Positions 1 to 6,837 are shown, counted from the first letter of the stretch. The stretch is 6,837 bases of DNA from Caulobacteraceae bacterium (GCA_020852035.1 JADZBR010000217.1:1-6837); one strand, 5' to 3'. A program made the numbers and translations. The notes: generated by a model not told the origin, from the sequence alone.

Positions 1-358
<358 letters not shown>

Positions 359-463
359 GATGCAGTTCCTCCGCCTGCCAGGGCGGGTCACAGCGCGCCC
401 TTCGACAGGACTCGGCGCGCGGACATGGGATCGATTGTAGGCCGGCGGCTCGGCCTGCCCGGC
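359..463 (-). promoter_or_regulatory. purA upstream region with Shine-Dalgarno and a weak -10 candidate
   Basis: These 105 bases separate the PagL-like stop codon from the purA start, both on the minus strand. Seen directly: a strong Shine-Dalgarno GGAGG at 368-372. TACAAT on the minus strand at 434-439 resembles a -10 box (and loosely the Caulobacter GCTANAWC type), about 75 bases before the ATG. No convincing -35 box sits at the right distance. A GACTC (GANTC) site lies at 409-413. A weak 5-bp GC inverted repeat (441-445 with 459-463) lies just after the PagL-like stop but has no T-run. The region could hold a purA promoter, but the sequence does not prove it. Confidence 0.3.
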
Positions 464-1060
464 TTAGAAGGCGTATATCAGCCGCACGCCGGCGTCGTCC
501 ATGCCCTGGTTCTTGCCGGAGCCGAGGATGTTTCCGTTGGAGATGTGCACCCAGGAAAGCTCCGCCGACACCCGCTCGGAGAGCCGAAGGCCGATGGCGA
601 TCTCCGGCTGGAACAGCAGGTGCGAGCCGAAGTCGATCCGCGTGTTGTAGAGCTCCAGCCGCCGGGCGATCTCGGCGGGCGGCAGGCCGGGCGCGTTGAC
701 CGGCGGCAGGCCCGCCTTGCCGTCGGTGTAGGCCATCCCGATCCCCGGCCGCACATAGACCGTCCGCGTGATGTCGATCGGCCAGGAGAGCCCGACCGCC
801 GCGAAGTTCGAGGTTCCCTCCGAGTTGATCGAGACGAAGGCGTGCGCCTGCGGCCGGCCGATCGCCTCCAGCGCCTCGATGCGGTCCGAGCGCAGGCCCA
901 GATGCAGATCCGCGCCGCCCTCGCGCCCCGCTGCGCCGACGCCGATCGCATCGCCGATGAAGGTCACGTCGTGGGCATAGGCGCCGACCAGGACCTCGCC
1001 CGCCATCGCCTGGCCGCCGCCAAGCGCCAACACAGCCGCGGCCGCAATCGCCCAGCGCAC
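464..1060 (-). CDS. PagL-like lipid A 3-O-deacylase (acyloxyacyl hydrolase family), secreted outer-membrane protein
   Basis: Members of this family (PagL, Pfam PF09411) are small outer-membrane beta-barrels that remove the 3-O-linked acyl chain from lipid A. I place the start at the GTG at 1058-1060, because GGGGGAG at 1067-1073 stands 6 bases before it and the product (198 residues) then opens with a clean signal peptide, MRWAIAAAAVLALGGGQAMA, cleaved after AMA. An upstream TTG at 1073-1075 would add five residues. Counting from GTG, the active-site motif is HISN at 172-175 (His172, Ser174, Asn175), followed by NQGMDD at 184-189. The protein ends in YAF, an aromatic C-terminus typical of barrels inserted by BAM. 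Alternating hydrophobic strands, such as AELSWVHIS and AGVRLIYAF, fit a barrel. Oddity: where P. aeruginosa PagL has its triad Glu, this protein appears to have Asp188, after a two-residue insertion. Family is fairly sure; activity is inferred. Confidence 0.82.
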   Translation of the reverse strand: MRWAIAAAAVLALGGGQAMAGEVLVGAYAHDVTFIGDAIGVGAAGREGGADLHLGLRSDRIEALEAIGRPQAHAFVSINSEGTSNFAAVGLSWPIDITRTVYVRPGIGMAYTDGKAGLPPVNAPGLPPAEIARRLELYNTRIDFGSHLLFQPEIAIGLRLSERVSAELSWVHISNGNILGSGKNQGMDDAGVRLIYAF

Positions 1061-1161
1061 TCCGCTCTCCCCCAACAGCCCGCCCAGAGCTATGGCGCCG
1101 AAACTCTCCCCCGCAAAGCACGGGAGGATTAGATAGACCCTGCGATTCCCGGAGCTGCCCC
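1061..1161. promoter_or_regulatory. Divergent upstream region between PagL-like and VOC genes
   Basis: About 100 bases lie between two genes read outward, so both must be promoted from here unless the start is internal. Seen: Shine-Dalgarno GGAG at 1151-1154 for the VOC gene (7-base spacer) and GGGGGAG on the minus strand at 1067-1073 for the PagL-like gene (6-base spacer). The AT-richer patch GATTAGATAG near 1127-1136 is the only plausible -10 area in either direction. A GATTC (GANTC) site is at 1144-1148. No clear -35 box, operator repeat or riboswitch-like structure was found. Confidence 0.35.
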
Positions 1162-1581
1162 ATGACCCGCCCCCGCTTCCACCTCGCCTTCCCGGTGCAC
1201 GACCTGGCCGCGGCCCGCGCCTTCTACGGCGGCGTGCTGGGCTGTCCGGAGGGCCGCTCGTCGGCGGACTGGATCGACTTCGACCTCTACGGCCACCAGA
1301 TCGTCACCCACCTGGCGCCCGACGAGGTCGGCCACCGCCACACCAGCCAGGTGGACGGCGAGCAGGTGCCGGTGCGCCACTTCGGCGTGATCCTCGACCT
1401 TGAGGGCTGGAACGAGATGGCCGAGCGCCTGAAGGCGGCGGGGATCCGCTTCATCATCGAGCCGCAGATCCGCTTCAGGGGCGAGCCGGGCGAGCAGGCC
1501 ACCCTCTTCTTCCTCGATCCCTCCGGCAACGCCCTGGAGTTCAAGGCGTTCGCCTCCGACGACATGGTGTTCGCCAGGTGA
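1162..1581 (+). CDS. VOC family protein (glyoxalase/extradiol dioxygenase fold)
   Basis: This 139-residue protein has the two-module beta-alpha-beta-beta-beta fold of the vicinal oxygen chelate superfamily, whose members bind a divalent metal and act as glyoxalases, dioxygenases, isomerases or drug-binding proteins. Module one is FHLAFPVHDLAAARAFYGGV (6-25) with the later strand DLYGHQIVTHL; module two holds RHFGVILDL (72-80), an alpha helix at about 82-93, and FLDPSGNALEFKAF (117-130). Likely metal ligands are His7, His73 and Glu126, the usual superfamily positions. The ATG at 1162 follows GGAG at 1151-1154 with good spacing. The stop TGA (1579-1581) overlaps the GTG start of the dehydratase in a 4-base GTGA, so the two are almost surely co-transcribed and translationally coupled. 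The substrate cannot be told from the sequence; an aldehyde or 2-oxo acid detoxification role is only a guess. Confidence 0.88.
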   Translation: MTRPRFHLAFPVHDLAAARAFYGGVLGCPEGRSSADWIDFDLYGHQIVTHLAPDEVGHRHTSQVDGEQVPVRHFGVILDLEGWNEMAERLKAAGIRFIIEPQIRFRGEPGEQATLFFLDPSGNALEFKAFASDDMVFAR

Positions 1582-2555
1582 GCGTCACCTTCGCCGACGT
1601 CGAGGCCGCCGCCGCGCGCATCGCCGGCCATGCGGTCAGGACGCCGCTGATCGAGAGCCCGGCGCTCAACGAACGCGTCGGCGGCCGCGTGCTGATCAAG
1701 CCCGAGACCCTGCAGCGCGTCGGCGCCTTCAAGTTCCGCGGCGCCTATAACCGCCTCGTCCAGTTCACGCCCGATGAGCGGGCGAAGGGGGCTGTCGCCT
1801 TCTCCTCGGGCAACCACGCCCAGGGCGTGGCGCTGGCGGGCCGGCTGCTGGGCGTGCCCACCCTGATCGTCATGCCGGCCGACGCGCCGGCCGTGAAGAT
1901 CGAGGCCACCCGCGGCTACGGCGCCGAGATCCGGCTCTACGACCGCTTCACCGAGGACCGCGTGGCCATCGCCGAGGCCATCCGCGACGAGCGCGGCATG
2001 ACCGTGGTTCCCTCCTTCGACGACCCCCACATCATCGCCGGCCAGGGCACGGCGGGGCTGGAACTGGTGCGCCAGGCCGAAGCGCTCGGCGCGCGCCTCG
2101 ACTGCGTGGTCTCGCCGATCGGCGGCGGCGGCCTGATCGGCGGCGTCGGCCTGGCGGTGAAGGCGCTCTCGCCGGCGACCGCGGTGGTCGGCGTCGAACC
2201 CATCGACTTCGACGATGCGCTGCGCTCGCTGCAGGCCGGCACGGCGCAGACAATCGATCCGCACGCCCGCTCGATCTGCGACGCGCTCCTCTCCCCTTCG
2301 CCGAGCGAACTGACGCTCTCGGTGATGAGAAAGACCGTGGCCGACGTCGCGCTCGTCACCGACGCCGAGGTCACCGAGGCGATGCGCTACGCCTTCCAGA
2401 CGTTGAAGCTGGTGGTCGAGCCGGGCGGCGCGGTCGGCCTGGCGGCCCTGCTGGCCGGCAAGGTGCGCTATAAAGGCGAGACGACCGGACTGATCCTCTC
2501 CGGCGGCAACGTCGACCCGGCGATGTTCGCGCAAGTGCTAGCGGGAGAGCTCTGA
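1578..2555 (+). CDS. PLP-dependent threonine/serine dehydratase (no ACT domain)
   Basis: This 325-residue fold-type II PLP enzyme most likely deaminates L-threonine to 2-oxobutanoate and ammonia, or L-serine to pyruvate. Seen: the Schiff-base lysine Lys52 in GAFKFRGAYN (49-58); the substrate-carboxylate loop SSGNHAQG (76-83), with Ser77 matching the serine racemase re-face base; the glycine-rich PLP-phosphate loop GGGGLIGG (182-189); and the cofactor-ring motif SGGN (308-311). Glu207 and Asp213 match the divalent-cation site of serine racemase and catabolic dehydratases. The protein ends right after the catalytic domain, so it lacks the C-terminal ACT-like domains of biosynthetic isoleucine-inhibited IlvA and resembles TdcB, serine racemase or threo-3-hydroxyaspartate dehydratase. 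The GTG start at 1578 overlaps the VOC stop by four bases and has no strong Shine-Dalgarno, which fits translational coupling. The exact substrate is not decided by these motifs. Confidence 0.9.
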   Translation: MSVTFADVEAAAARIAGHAVRTPLIESPALNERVGGRVLIKPETLQRVGAFKFRGAYNRLVQFTPDERAKGAVAFSSGNHAQGVALAGRLLGVPTLIVMPADAPAVKIEATRGYGAEIRLYDRFTEDRVAIAEAIRDERGMTVVPSFDDPHIIAGQGTAGLELVRQAEALGARLDCVVSPIGGGGLIGGVGLAVKALSPATAVVGVEPIDFDDALRSLQAGTAQTIDPHARSICDALLSPSPSELTLSVMRKTVADVALVTDAEVTEAMRYAFQTLKLVVEPGGAVGLAALLAGKVRYKGETTGLILSGGNVDPAMFAQVLAGEL

Positions 2556-2580
2556 TCCTTCTCCCCTTGCGGGAGAAGGA
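2556..2580. terminator. Perfect hairpin between convergent genes (likely bidirectional terminator or palindromic repeat)
   Basis: TCCTTCTCCC (2556-2565) and GGGAGAAGGA (2571-2580) are exact reverse complements, giving a 10-bp stem with a 5-base CTTGC loop. The hairpin starts on the base after the dehydratase stop and ends two bases before the permease stop on the other strand, filling 25 of the 27 intergenic bases. No T-run follows in either direction, so it is not a textbook intrinsic terminator. From memory, similar CCTTCTCCC/GGGAGAAGG palindromes are common between genes in Caulobacterales and other alphaproteobacteria, so it may be a dispersed palindromic repeat that also ends or protects transcripts. 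Confidence 0.6.
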
Positions 2581-2582
2581 CC

Positions 2583-5500
2583 CTACAGCCTATCCACCGG
2601 CGCCGGCGGCGCGGGCTCGACGCGCGGCGTGATGAACCGCGCCAGCTTGGGCCGCAGCCACGCCTCGAAATCGTCGACGAACTCATAGACCACCGGCACC
2701 AGCACCAGCGACAGCACCGTCGAGGTGATCAGCCCGCCGATCACCGCCACCGCCATCGGCTGGCGGAACTCCGCGCCTTTCTCCAGCGCCAGCGCCGTGG
2801 GCAGCATGCCCGCCGCCATCGCCATCGTGGTCATGACGATCGGCCGCGCCCGCTCGCGGCAGGCTTCGATCAGCGCCTCGCGCTGCGACACCCCGGCCCG
2901 CTCACGCTCGATGGCGTATTCGACCAGCAGGATCGAGTTCTTGGCCGCCAGGCCCAGCAGCATCAGGAAGCCGATCAGCGAGGGGATCGAGAGCGACAGG
3001 TTGAAGATCAAAAGGCCCAGGAACGCCCCGCCCACCGCCAGCGGCAGGGCCGAGAGGATGGTCGCCGGCTTGAAGAAGCTGCGGAACAACAGGACCAGCA
3101 CGCCGTAGATCAGGAACACCCCCGAGCCGATGGCGATGCCCATCGAGGCGAACAGCTCCAGCATCGCCTCCTGGTCGCCGACGGCGGCCGGCGAGACCCC
3201 GGCCGGCAGCTTCTTCATGATCGGCAGGTTGTTGATCGCCTTGTAGGCGTCACCCATCTCCACACCGTTCAGCTCGGCTTGCACGGTGAGCTGCCGCTGG
3301 CGGTTCAGCCGCTCGATGCGCGCCGGACCGGCCTGGAAGTCGACGTCGGCGACGGACTCCAGGGTGGTGTAGCCCCCGGTGGCGGTCGGGATACGCAGCT
3401 GCTTGATGGTGGCCAGGTCGGCCCGGGCGTCGGCCGGCAGGCGGATGCGGATCGGGATGCGCCGCTCGCCGACGGTCATCTTGGCGACGTTGGCGTCGAT
3501 GTCGCCGACGGTGGCGATGCGGGCGATGCTGGCGATGCTCTCCACCGTCACGCCCAGGCGCGCGGCCTCGGCGGCGCGCGGGCGGATGACGATCTCCGGC
3601 CCGATCGGCGGGGCCGACGGACGCGGGTCGGCGACCTCGCTGAGGCCGCGCATCTGCTGTTCCAGGGTCAGCGCCGCGGCGTTCAGCGCCACCGGGTCGT
3701 TGCTGGTCAGGATCTGCTGGATGTCGGCGGTGCCCTGCGCGCCGAGAAAGTTCACCCGCGCGTCAGGGATTTCCCGAAGCTTCTGGCGCAGGCGGTCGCG
3801 AATCTCCTCGCCGCGCACCGGGCGCTTGGCGTTCAGGAGGACGGTGATCGTGCCCTCGCGCACGTCTCCGCCGCCACCGCCGCCGACCGGCCCGAAGTTG
3901 CCCGAGACGGTCGAGCCGATCTGGGCGAAGACGCCGCGCACGCCCTCCTGGCCCTCGAACAGGGCCGTCACCTGCTCGGTGGTGCGCTCCATGTCCTCGA
4001 CCGTCGCGCCGGGCGGGCCCTGCACGGTGATGTAGATGTAGTCCGGATCCCCCGCCGGCTGGAATCCGGTCGGCAGAAGCGGCGTCAGCATCAGCGAGCC
4101 GATGAAGATCGCCCCGCCGATGATCGAGGCGACGATCCGGTGGTCGAGCGCCCACTCCAGAGCCTTGCGGTAGAGGCCCTTGAACGCCTTGCGCGGCTTG
4201 GGGTGCGCCTTGGGCTTCAGGAGGTAAGCGGCCATCAGCGGCGTCAGCAGCCGCGCCACCACCAGCGAGAAGGCCACCGCCACGCAGACCGTCAGGCCGA
4301 ACTCGCGGAAGAACTGCCCGGCCGTGCCGCCCATGAACGACACCGGCGCGAACACCACGATGATCGCCGCCGTGGTCGCCACCACCGCCAGGCCGATGGC
4401 GTCCGCCCCCTCCATCGCCGCCTGGTAGGGCCGCGCGCCGGCGGCCACGCGCTTTTCGATGTTCTCGATCTCGACGATGGCGTCGTCGACCAGGATGCCG
4501 ATGACCAGCGTCAGCGCCAGCAGCGTCACGATGTTCAGTGAGAACCCGGCCCAGGCCATCACCGCGAAGGTGGGGATCAGCGCCACCGGCATGGCCACCG
4601 CGGTGATCGCCGTCGCCCGCCAGTCGCGCAGGAACAGGAACACCACCAGGGCGGCGAGCACCATGCCCTCCAGCAGCACGTGCTGGGTCGCCGAGAAGGA
4701 GGCCCGCGTCTCGTCGACCGAGGAGAACACCTTGGTGAAGGTGACCCCCTTGTGCTGCTGCTCCAGCTTGCCGAGGGCGGCGATCACCCGGTCCTCGGTC
4801 TGAACGTCCGAAGCCTCGCGGGTCTTCATGATCTGGACGGCCACCACCGGCCGGCCGTTCAGGCGCGCGAACCCCCGCACCTCGGACGAACCGTCGCCGA
4901 TCTCGGCCACGTCGGCCAGCCGCACGAATCCGCCGCCCTGGGTCGGGATGGTCAGCTCGCGCAGCCGCGCGATGTCGTTGACCGAGCCCAGCACCCGCAG
5001 CGTCTGCTCGCGCCCGCCGATCAGCGCCCGCCCGCCGGGCGCGTCGATGCTGAAGCCGCGCAGGGCGTTGGAAACCTCCGCCGCCGTCAGCCCACGCGAG
5101 GCCAGCTTGTCGGGGTCGACGATGACGTTGACCTCGCGCGCCACCCCGCCGATGCGCGCCACCTGCGCCACGCCCTTCTCGGCCTGCAGGGTGCGCGAGA
5201 GGGTGTCGTCGACGAACCAGGAGAGCTCGACGTCGCTCATCTCCGGCGCGTTCACCGCATAGGTGGCGATGGGGGCGGAATCGATCTCCACCCGCTGCAC
5301 GTTCGGCTCGTCGATCTCGCGCGGCAGCAGCATGCGCGCCTGGTCGACCTTGGAGCGGACCTCGTCGGTCTTCTTCTGCAGGTCCTCGCCCAGCTCGAAC
5401 TCGATGTTGGTCACCGAGACGCCCTGGTTGACCGTCGAGTAGATGTTCTTGACGTTGGAGATCGAGGCCATCGCGTCCTCGATCGGGCGGGTGATCTGGG

Positions 5501-5711
5501 TCTCCATCTCCCCCGGAGCCGCGCCGTTCTGGGTGACGCTCACCGCCACCATCGGGAACGAGACGTTCGGGTAGAGCTTCACCGGCAGCATGAAGTAGGC
5601 GACCATCCCGGCGCTCATCAGCGCGATGAACAGCACCGAGACCGGGATCGGGTTGCGGATGGCCCAGGACGAGATCCGAAGGCCGTCGCCCACGGGCTGG
5701 TGGGCGGCCAT
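2583..5711 (-). CDS. RND efflux permease, HAE-1 (AcrB-type) family
   Basis: This 1042-residue inner-membrane pump uses proton influx to export drugs or other amphiphilic compounds through a tripartite complex. Counting from the ATG at 5709-5711: TM1 is about 20-42, then a first periplasmic porter loop; TM2-TM6 lie about 345-495; TM7 about 525-547; a second periplasmic loop; TM8-TM12 about 855-1010. The proton-relay residues match AcrB: Asp409-Asp410 in TM4 (GILVDDAIVEIEN), Lys924 in TM10 (GLAAKNSILLVEYA), and Arg954 and Thr961 in TM11 (RARPIVMTT). The DD pair and length point to HAE-1 rather than heavy-metal RND pumps. A run of six glycines sits at about 610-615 in the second porter loop. The ATG overlaps the adaptor stop by one base (TGATG); an in-frame GTG three bases upstream is an alternative start. 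The C-terminus is Pro/Ala-rich. Substrate is unknown, and no outer-membrane channel gene is in view. Confidence 0.96.
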   Translation of the reverse strand: MAAHQPVGDGLRISSWAIRNPIPVSVLFIALMSAGMVAYFMLPVKLYPNVSFPMVAVSVTQNGAAPGEMETQITRPIEDAMASISNVKNIYSTVNQGVSVTNIEFELGEDLQKKTDEVRSKVDQARMLLPREIDEPNVQRVEIDSAPIATYAVNAPEMSDVELSWFVDDTLSRTLQAEKGVAQVARIGGVAREVNVIVDPDKLASRGLTAAEVSNALRGFSIDAPGGRALIGGREQTLRVLGSVNDIARLRELTIPTQGGGFVRLADVAEIGDGSSEVRGFARLNGRPVVAVQIMKTREASDVQTEDRVIAALGKLEQQHKGVTFTKVFSSVDETRASFSATQHVLLEGMVLAALVVFLFLRDWRATAITAVAMPVALIPTFAVMAWAGFSLNIVTLLALTLVIGILVDDAIVEIENIEKRVAAGARPYQAAMEGADAIGLAVVATTAAIIVVFAPVSFMGGTAGQFFREFGLTVCVAVAFSLVVARLLTPLMAAYLLKPKAHPKPRKAFKGLYRKALEWALDHRIVASIIGGAIFIGSLMLTPLLPTGFQPAGDPDYIYITVQGPPGATVEDMERTTEQVTALFEGQEGVRGVFAQIGSTVSGNFGPVGGGGGGDVREGTITVLLNAKRPVRGEEIRDRLRQKLREIPDARVNFLGAQGTADIQQILTSNDPVALNAAALTLEQQMRGLSEVADPRPSAPPIGPEIVIRPRAAEAARLGVTVESIASIARIATVGDIDANVAKMTVGERRIPIRIRLPADARADLATIKQLRIPTATGGYTTLESVADVDFQAGPARIERLNRQRQLTVQAELNGVEMGDAYKAINNLPIMKKLPAGVSPAAVGDQEAMLELFASMGIAIGSGVFLIYGVLVLLFRSFFKPATILSALPLAVGGAFLGLLIFNLSLSIPSLIGFLMLLGLAAKNSILLVEYAIERERAGVSQREALIEACRERARPIVMTTMAMAAGMLPTALALEKGAEFRQPMAVAVIGGLITSTVLSLVLVPVVYEFVDDFEAWLRPKLARFITPRVEPAPPAPVDRL

Positions 5712-6837
5712 CACTTCACCGCCGGGCTGGGCGCGGGCTTGACCGCCGGCGACGGCGCGGGCTTGGCGGCCGGCGCGGCGGCGCCCTCCTCGACCGGCCG
5801 CACCAGGTCGTTGTCGAGCAGGAAGGCCGCGGCGCTCTTCACCACCCGCGTGCCGGCCGGCGGACCCGACAGGATCCGCACCAGCCCGCCGCCGCGGTCG
5901 CCGGTTTTCACCGGGACTTCCTTGATGCGGTTCTGGGCGGTGACCGTCATCACCGAGGCGCCGTCGGCGTCATAGCGCACCGCGGTCTCCGGCACGGTCA
6001 GCACCGCCGTCCCCTGGCTCTTGAACTCGGCGTGGCCGAAGCCGCCGGCGCGGATGTCCGGGCGCACCGGCAGGCGCACGCGCACCGCGCCGAGCTTGGT
6101 CTGCGGGTCGACGTTGGGGCTCACCAGCCGCACCTCGCCGTCCACCACCTGGCCGTTCGGCAGGGTGACCCGCGCCGGCTGGCCGACGCGCACCCGGTCG
6201 AGATCGTCCTGCGACAGCTGCGCCTCCAGCTCGATCAGCCCGTCGCGGGCCATGCGGAACCAGGGCTCGCCGCCGACCTGCGAGGTGTCGCCGGGGCGCA
6301 CGTTGCGGGTCAGCACCAGGCCCGACACCGGCGCGGTGACGGAAAGCTTGCGCCGGCGGGTCTGCAGATCGCGCAGGCCGGCGGCCTGGGCGTTGGCCGC
6401 GGCGCGCTGGGCCTTGGCGGTGGCGCGCCGCTGTTCGATGGCCTCCTGCGAGAGCACGCCCTGGCCGTCCAGCCCCTGCACCCGCCGGGCCTCCGCCTCG
6501 GCCTGGTCGGCGGTGGCGTCGGCCTGGGCGGCGATCGCCGCCTGCTGGTCGATCTGGGCGTCCAGCAGGGTCCCGTCGAGCACCGCCAGGGTCTGGCCGG
6601 CGCGCACATGGGCGCCCTGTTCCACCAGCACCCGCGCCACCCGGTAGCCGCCGACCTCCGCCGCCACCGCCGCCTCCTCGCGCGGCGTCAGCTGGCCGGT
6701 CGCCGACAGCGACCCGCTCATCGGCCGTTCGGCGATCCGCACCACGGTCACCGACCGGGCGCGCGCCTGGGCGTTCTCCGGCTGTTCGGCCTTGCCGCAG
6801 GCGGCGAGCGCCAGGGCGGCCACCGCGAGCACGGCGA
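5711..6837 (-). CDS. RND periplasmic adaptor (membrane-fusion) lipoprotein, N-terminus outside window
   Basis: This protein links the RND permease to an outer-membrane channel and is anchored to the inner membrane by a lipid. The open frame runs to the window edge. The first visible candidate start, GTG at 6830-6832, would fall inside the signal peptide with no charged n-region, so the true start lies to the right. Counting from that GTG: lipobox LALAAC with Cys12; first lipoyl half about 52-90 (AEVGGYRVARVLVEQGAHVRAG region); alpha-helical hairpin about 91-160, rich in Ala, Gln and Arg; second lipoyl half about 163-197 (TAPVSGLVLTRNVRPGD); beta-barrel about 198-272; membrane-proximal domain about 275-347; then a Pro/Ala/Lys tail (350-373) with two KPAPSPAV repeats. 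It lies directly before the permease with a one-base overlap, so it is its dedicated partner. The promoter and any regulator are beyond the window. Confidence 0.95.
   Translation of the reverse strand, partial: AVLAVAALALAACGKAEQPENAQARARSVTVVRIAERPMSGSLSATGQLTPREEAAVAAEVGGYRVARVLVEQGAHVRAGQTLAVLDGTLLDAQIDQQAAIAAQADATADQAEAEARRVQGLDGQGVLSQEAIEQRRATAKAQRAAANAQAAGLRDLQTRRRKLSVTAPVSGLVLTRNVRPGDTSQVGGEPWFRMARDGLIELEAQLSQDDLDRVRVGQPARVTLPNGQVVDGEVRLVSPNVDPQTKLGAVRVRLPVRPDIRAGGFGHAEFKSQGTAVLTVPETAVRYDADGASVMTVTAQNRIKEVPVKTGDRGGGLVRILSGPPAGTRVVKSAAAFLLDNDLVRPVEEGAAAPAAKPAPSPAVKPAPSPAVK
5714..5761 (-). repeat. Two-copy 24-bp tandem repeat encoding the adaptor's Pro/Ala/Lys tail
   Basis: Units at 5714-5737 and 5738-5761 are each 24 bases and differ at only a few positions. 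Each encodes the same eight residues (KPAPSPAV in register) at the C-terminus of the adaptor. A degenerate, partial third unit follows near 5762-5775 (AAKPA context). The in-frame unit length means copy-number change would lengthen or shorten the tail without breaking the frame or the coupled permease start. Confidence 0.75.

Noticed and set aside
441..463. GC-rich inverted repeat after the PagL-like stop, considered as a terminator
   Set aside because: Only five paired bases (GCCGG/CCGGC), a long mismatched interior and no T-run.
1076..1161. Possible riboswitch or small RNA in the divergent gap
   Set aside because: No conserved aptamer-like pattern or stable helix was found by eye, and the gap is too short for a leader plus two promoters.
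1287..2534. 415-codon minus-strand open frame under the VOC and dehydratase genes
   Set aside because: Antisense shadow; composition biased to Arg/Ala/His/Asp and no domain seen.
3279..4541. 420-codon plus-strand open frame antisense to the RND permease
   Set aside because: The opposite strand encodes a full-length pump with all catalytic residues; this frame has shadow composition only.
4680..5975. 431-codon plus-strand open frame antisense to the permease and adaptor
   Set aside because: It spans the junction of two real genes and shows no motif, only His/Arg/Asp/Leu-rich shadow text.
6830..6832. GTG as the true start of the adaptor
   Set aside because: It would leave a signal peptide without a positive n-region; the frame stays open to the window edge, so the start is most likely outside.

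Overview
The window is a GC-rich, densely packed piece of a bacterial chromosome. The base composition, coding style and gene set suggest an alphaproteobacterium, probably Caulobacteraceae-like (Caulobacter/Phenylobacterium type). This is an inference from codon style, the two Gram-negative envelope systems and a CCTTCTCCC/GGGAGAAGG palindrome that I recall as common between genes in such genomes. No rRNA, tRNA, CRISPR array, insertion sequence or phage gene is visible. Nothing suggests recent horizontal transfer.

Layout, left to right. (1) 1-358, minus: the N-terminal third of adenylosuccinate synthetase (purA), cut by the window edge. (2) 464-1060, minus: a secreted outer-membrane lipid A deacylase of the PagL type with its catalytic His-x-Ser-Asn motif near the C-terminus. 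(3) About 100 bases of divergent upstream region. (4) 1162-1581, plus: a VOC (glyoxalase/dioxygenase fold) metalloprotein. Its stop codon overlaps the start of (5) 1578-2555, plus: a fold-type II PLP-dependent threonine/serine dehydratase without an ACT domain. (6) 2556-2580: a perfect 10-bp-stem hairpin filling nearly the whole gap between two convergent genes. (7) 2583-5711, minus: a full-length RND efflux permease of the HAE-1 type with an intact proton-relay set. (8) 5711-6837, minus: its lipoprotein membrane-fusion partner, whose extreme N-terminus lies past the right edge.

How the genes work together. The right half is a two-gene efflux operon read right to left (adaptor, then pump, overlapping by one base). 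No outer-membrane channel or regulator is in view. VOC and dehydratase form a translationally coupled pair. The PagL-like enzyme would remodel lipid A in the outer membrane. It sits upstream of purA on the same strand, but the 105-base gap gives no proof of co-transcription.

I did not find a convincing undescribed system. The points most worth a second look are the Asp-for-Glu position and small insertion in the deacylase active-site motif, the coupled VOC-dehydratase pair, and the shared convergent hairpin with a possible competing stem. The many long overlapping open frames, including frames of over 400 codons antisense to the pump, are typical high-GC shadows.
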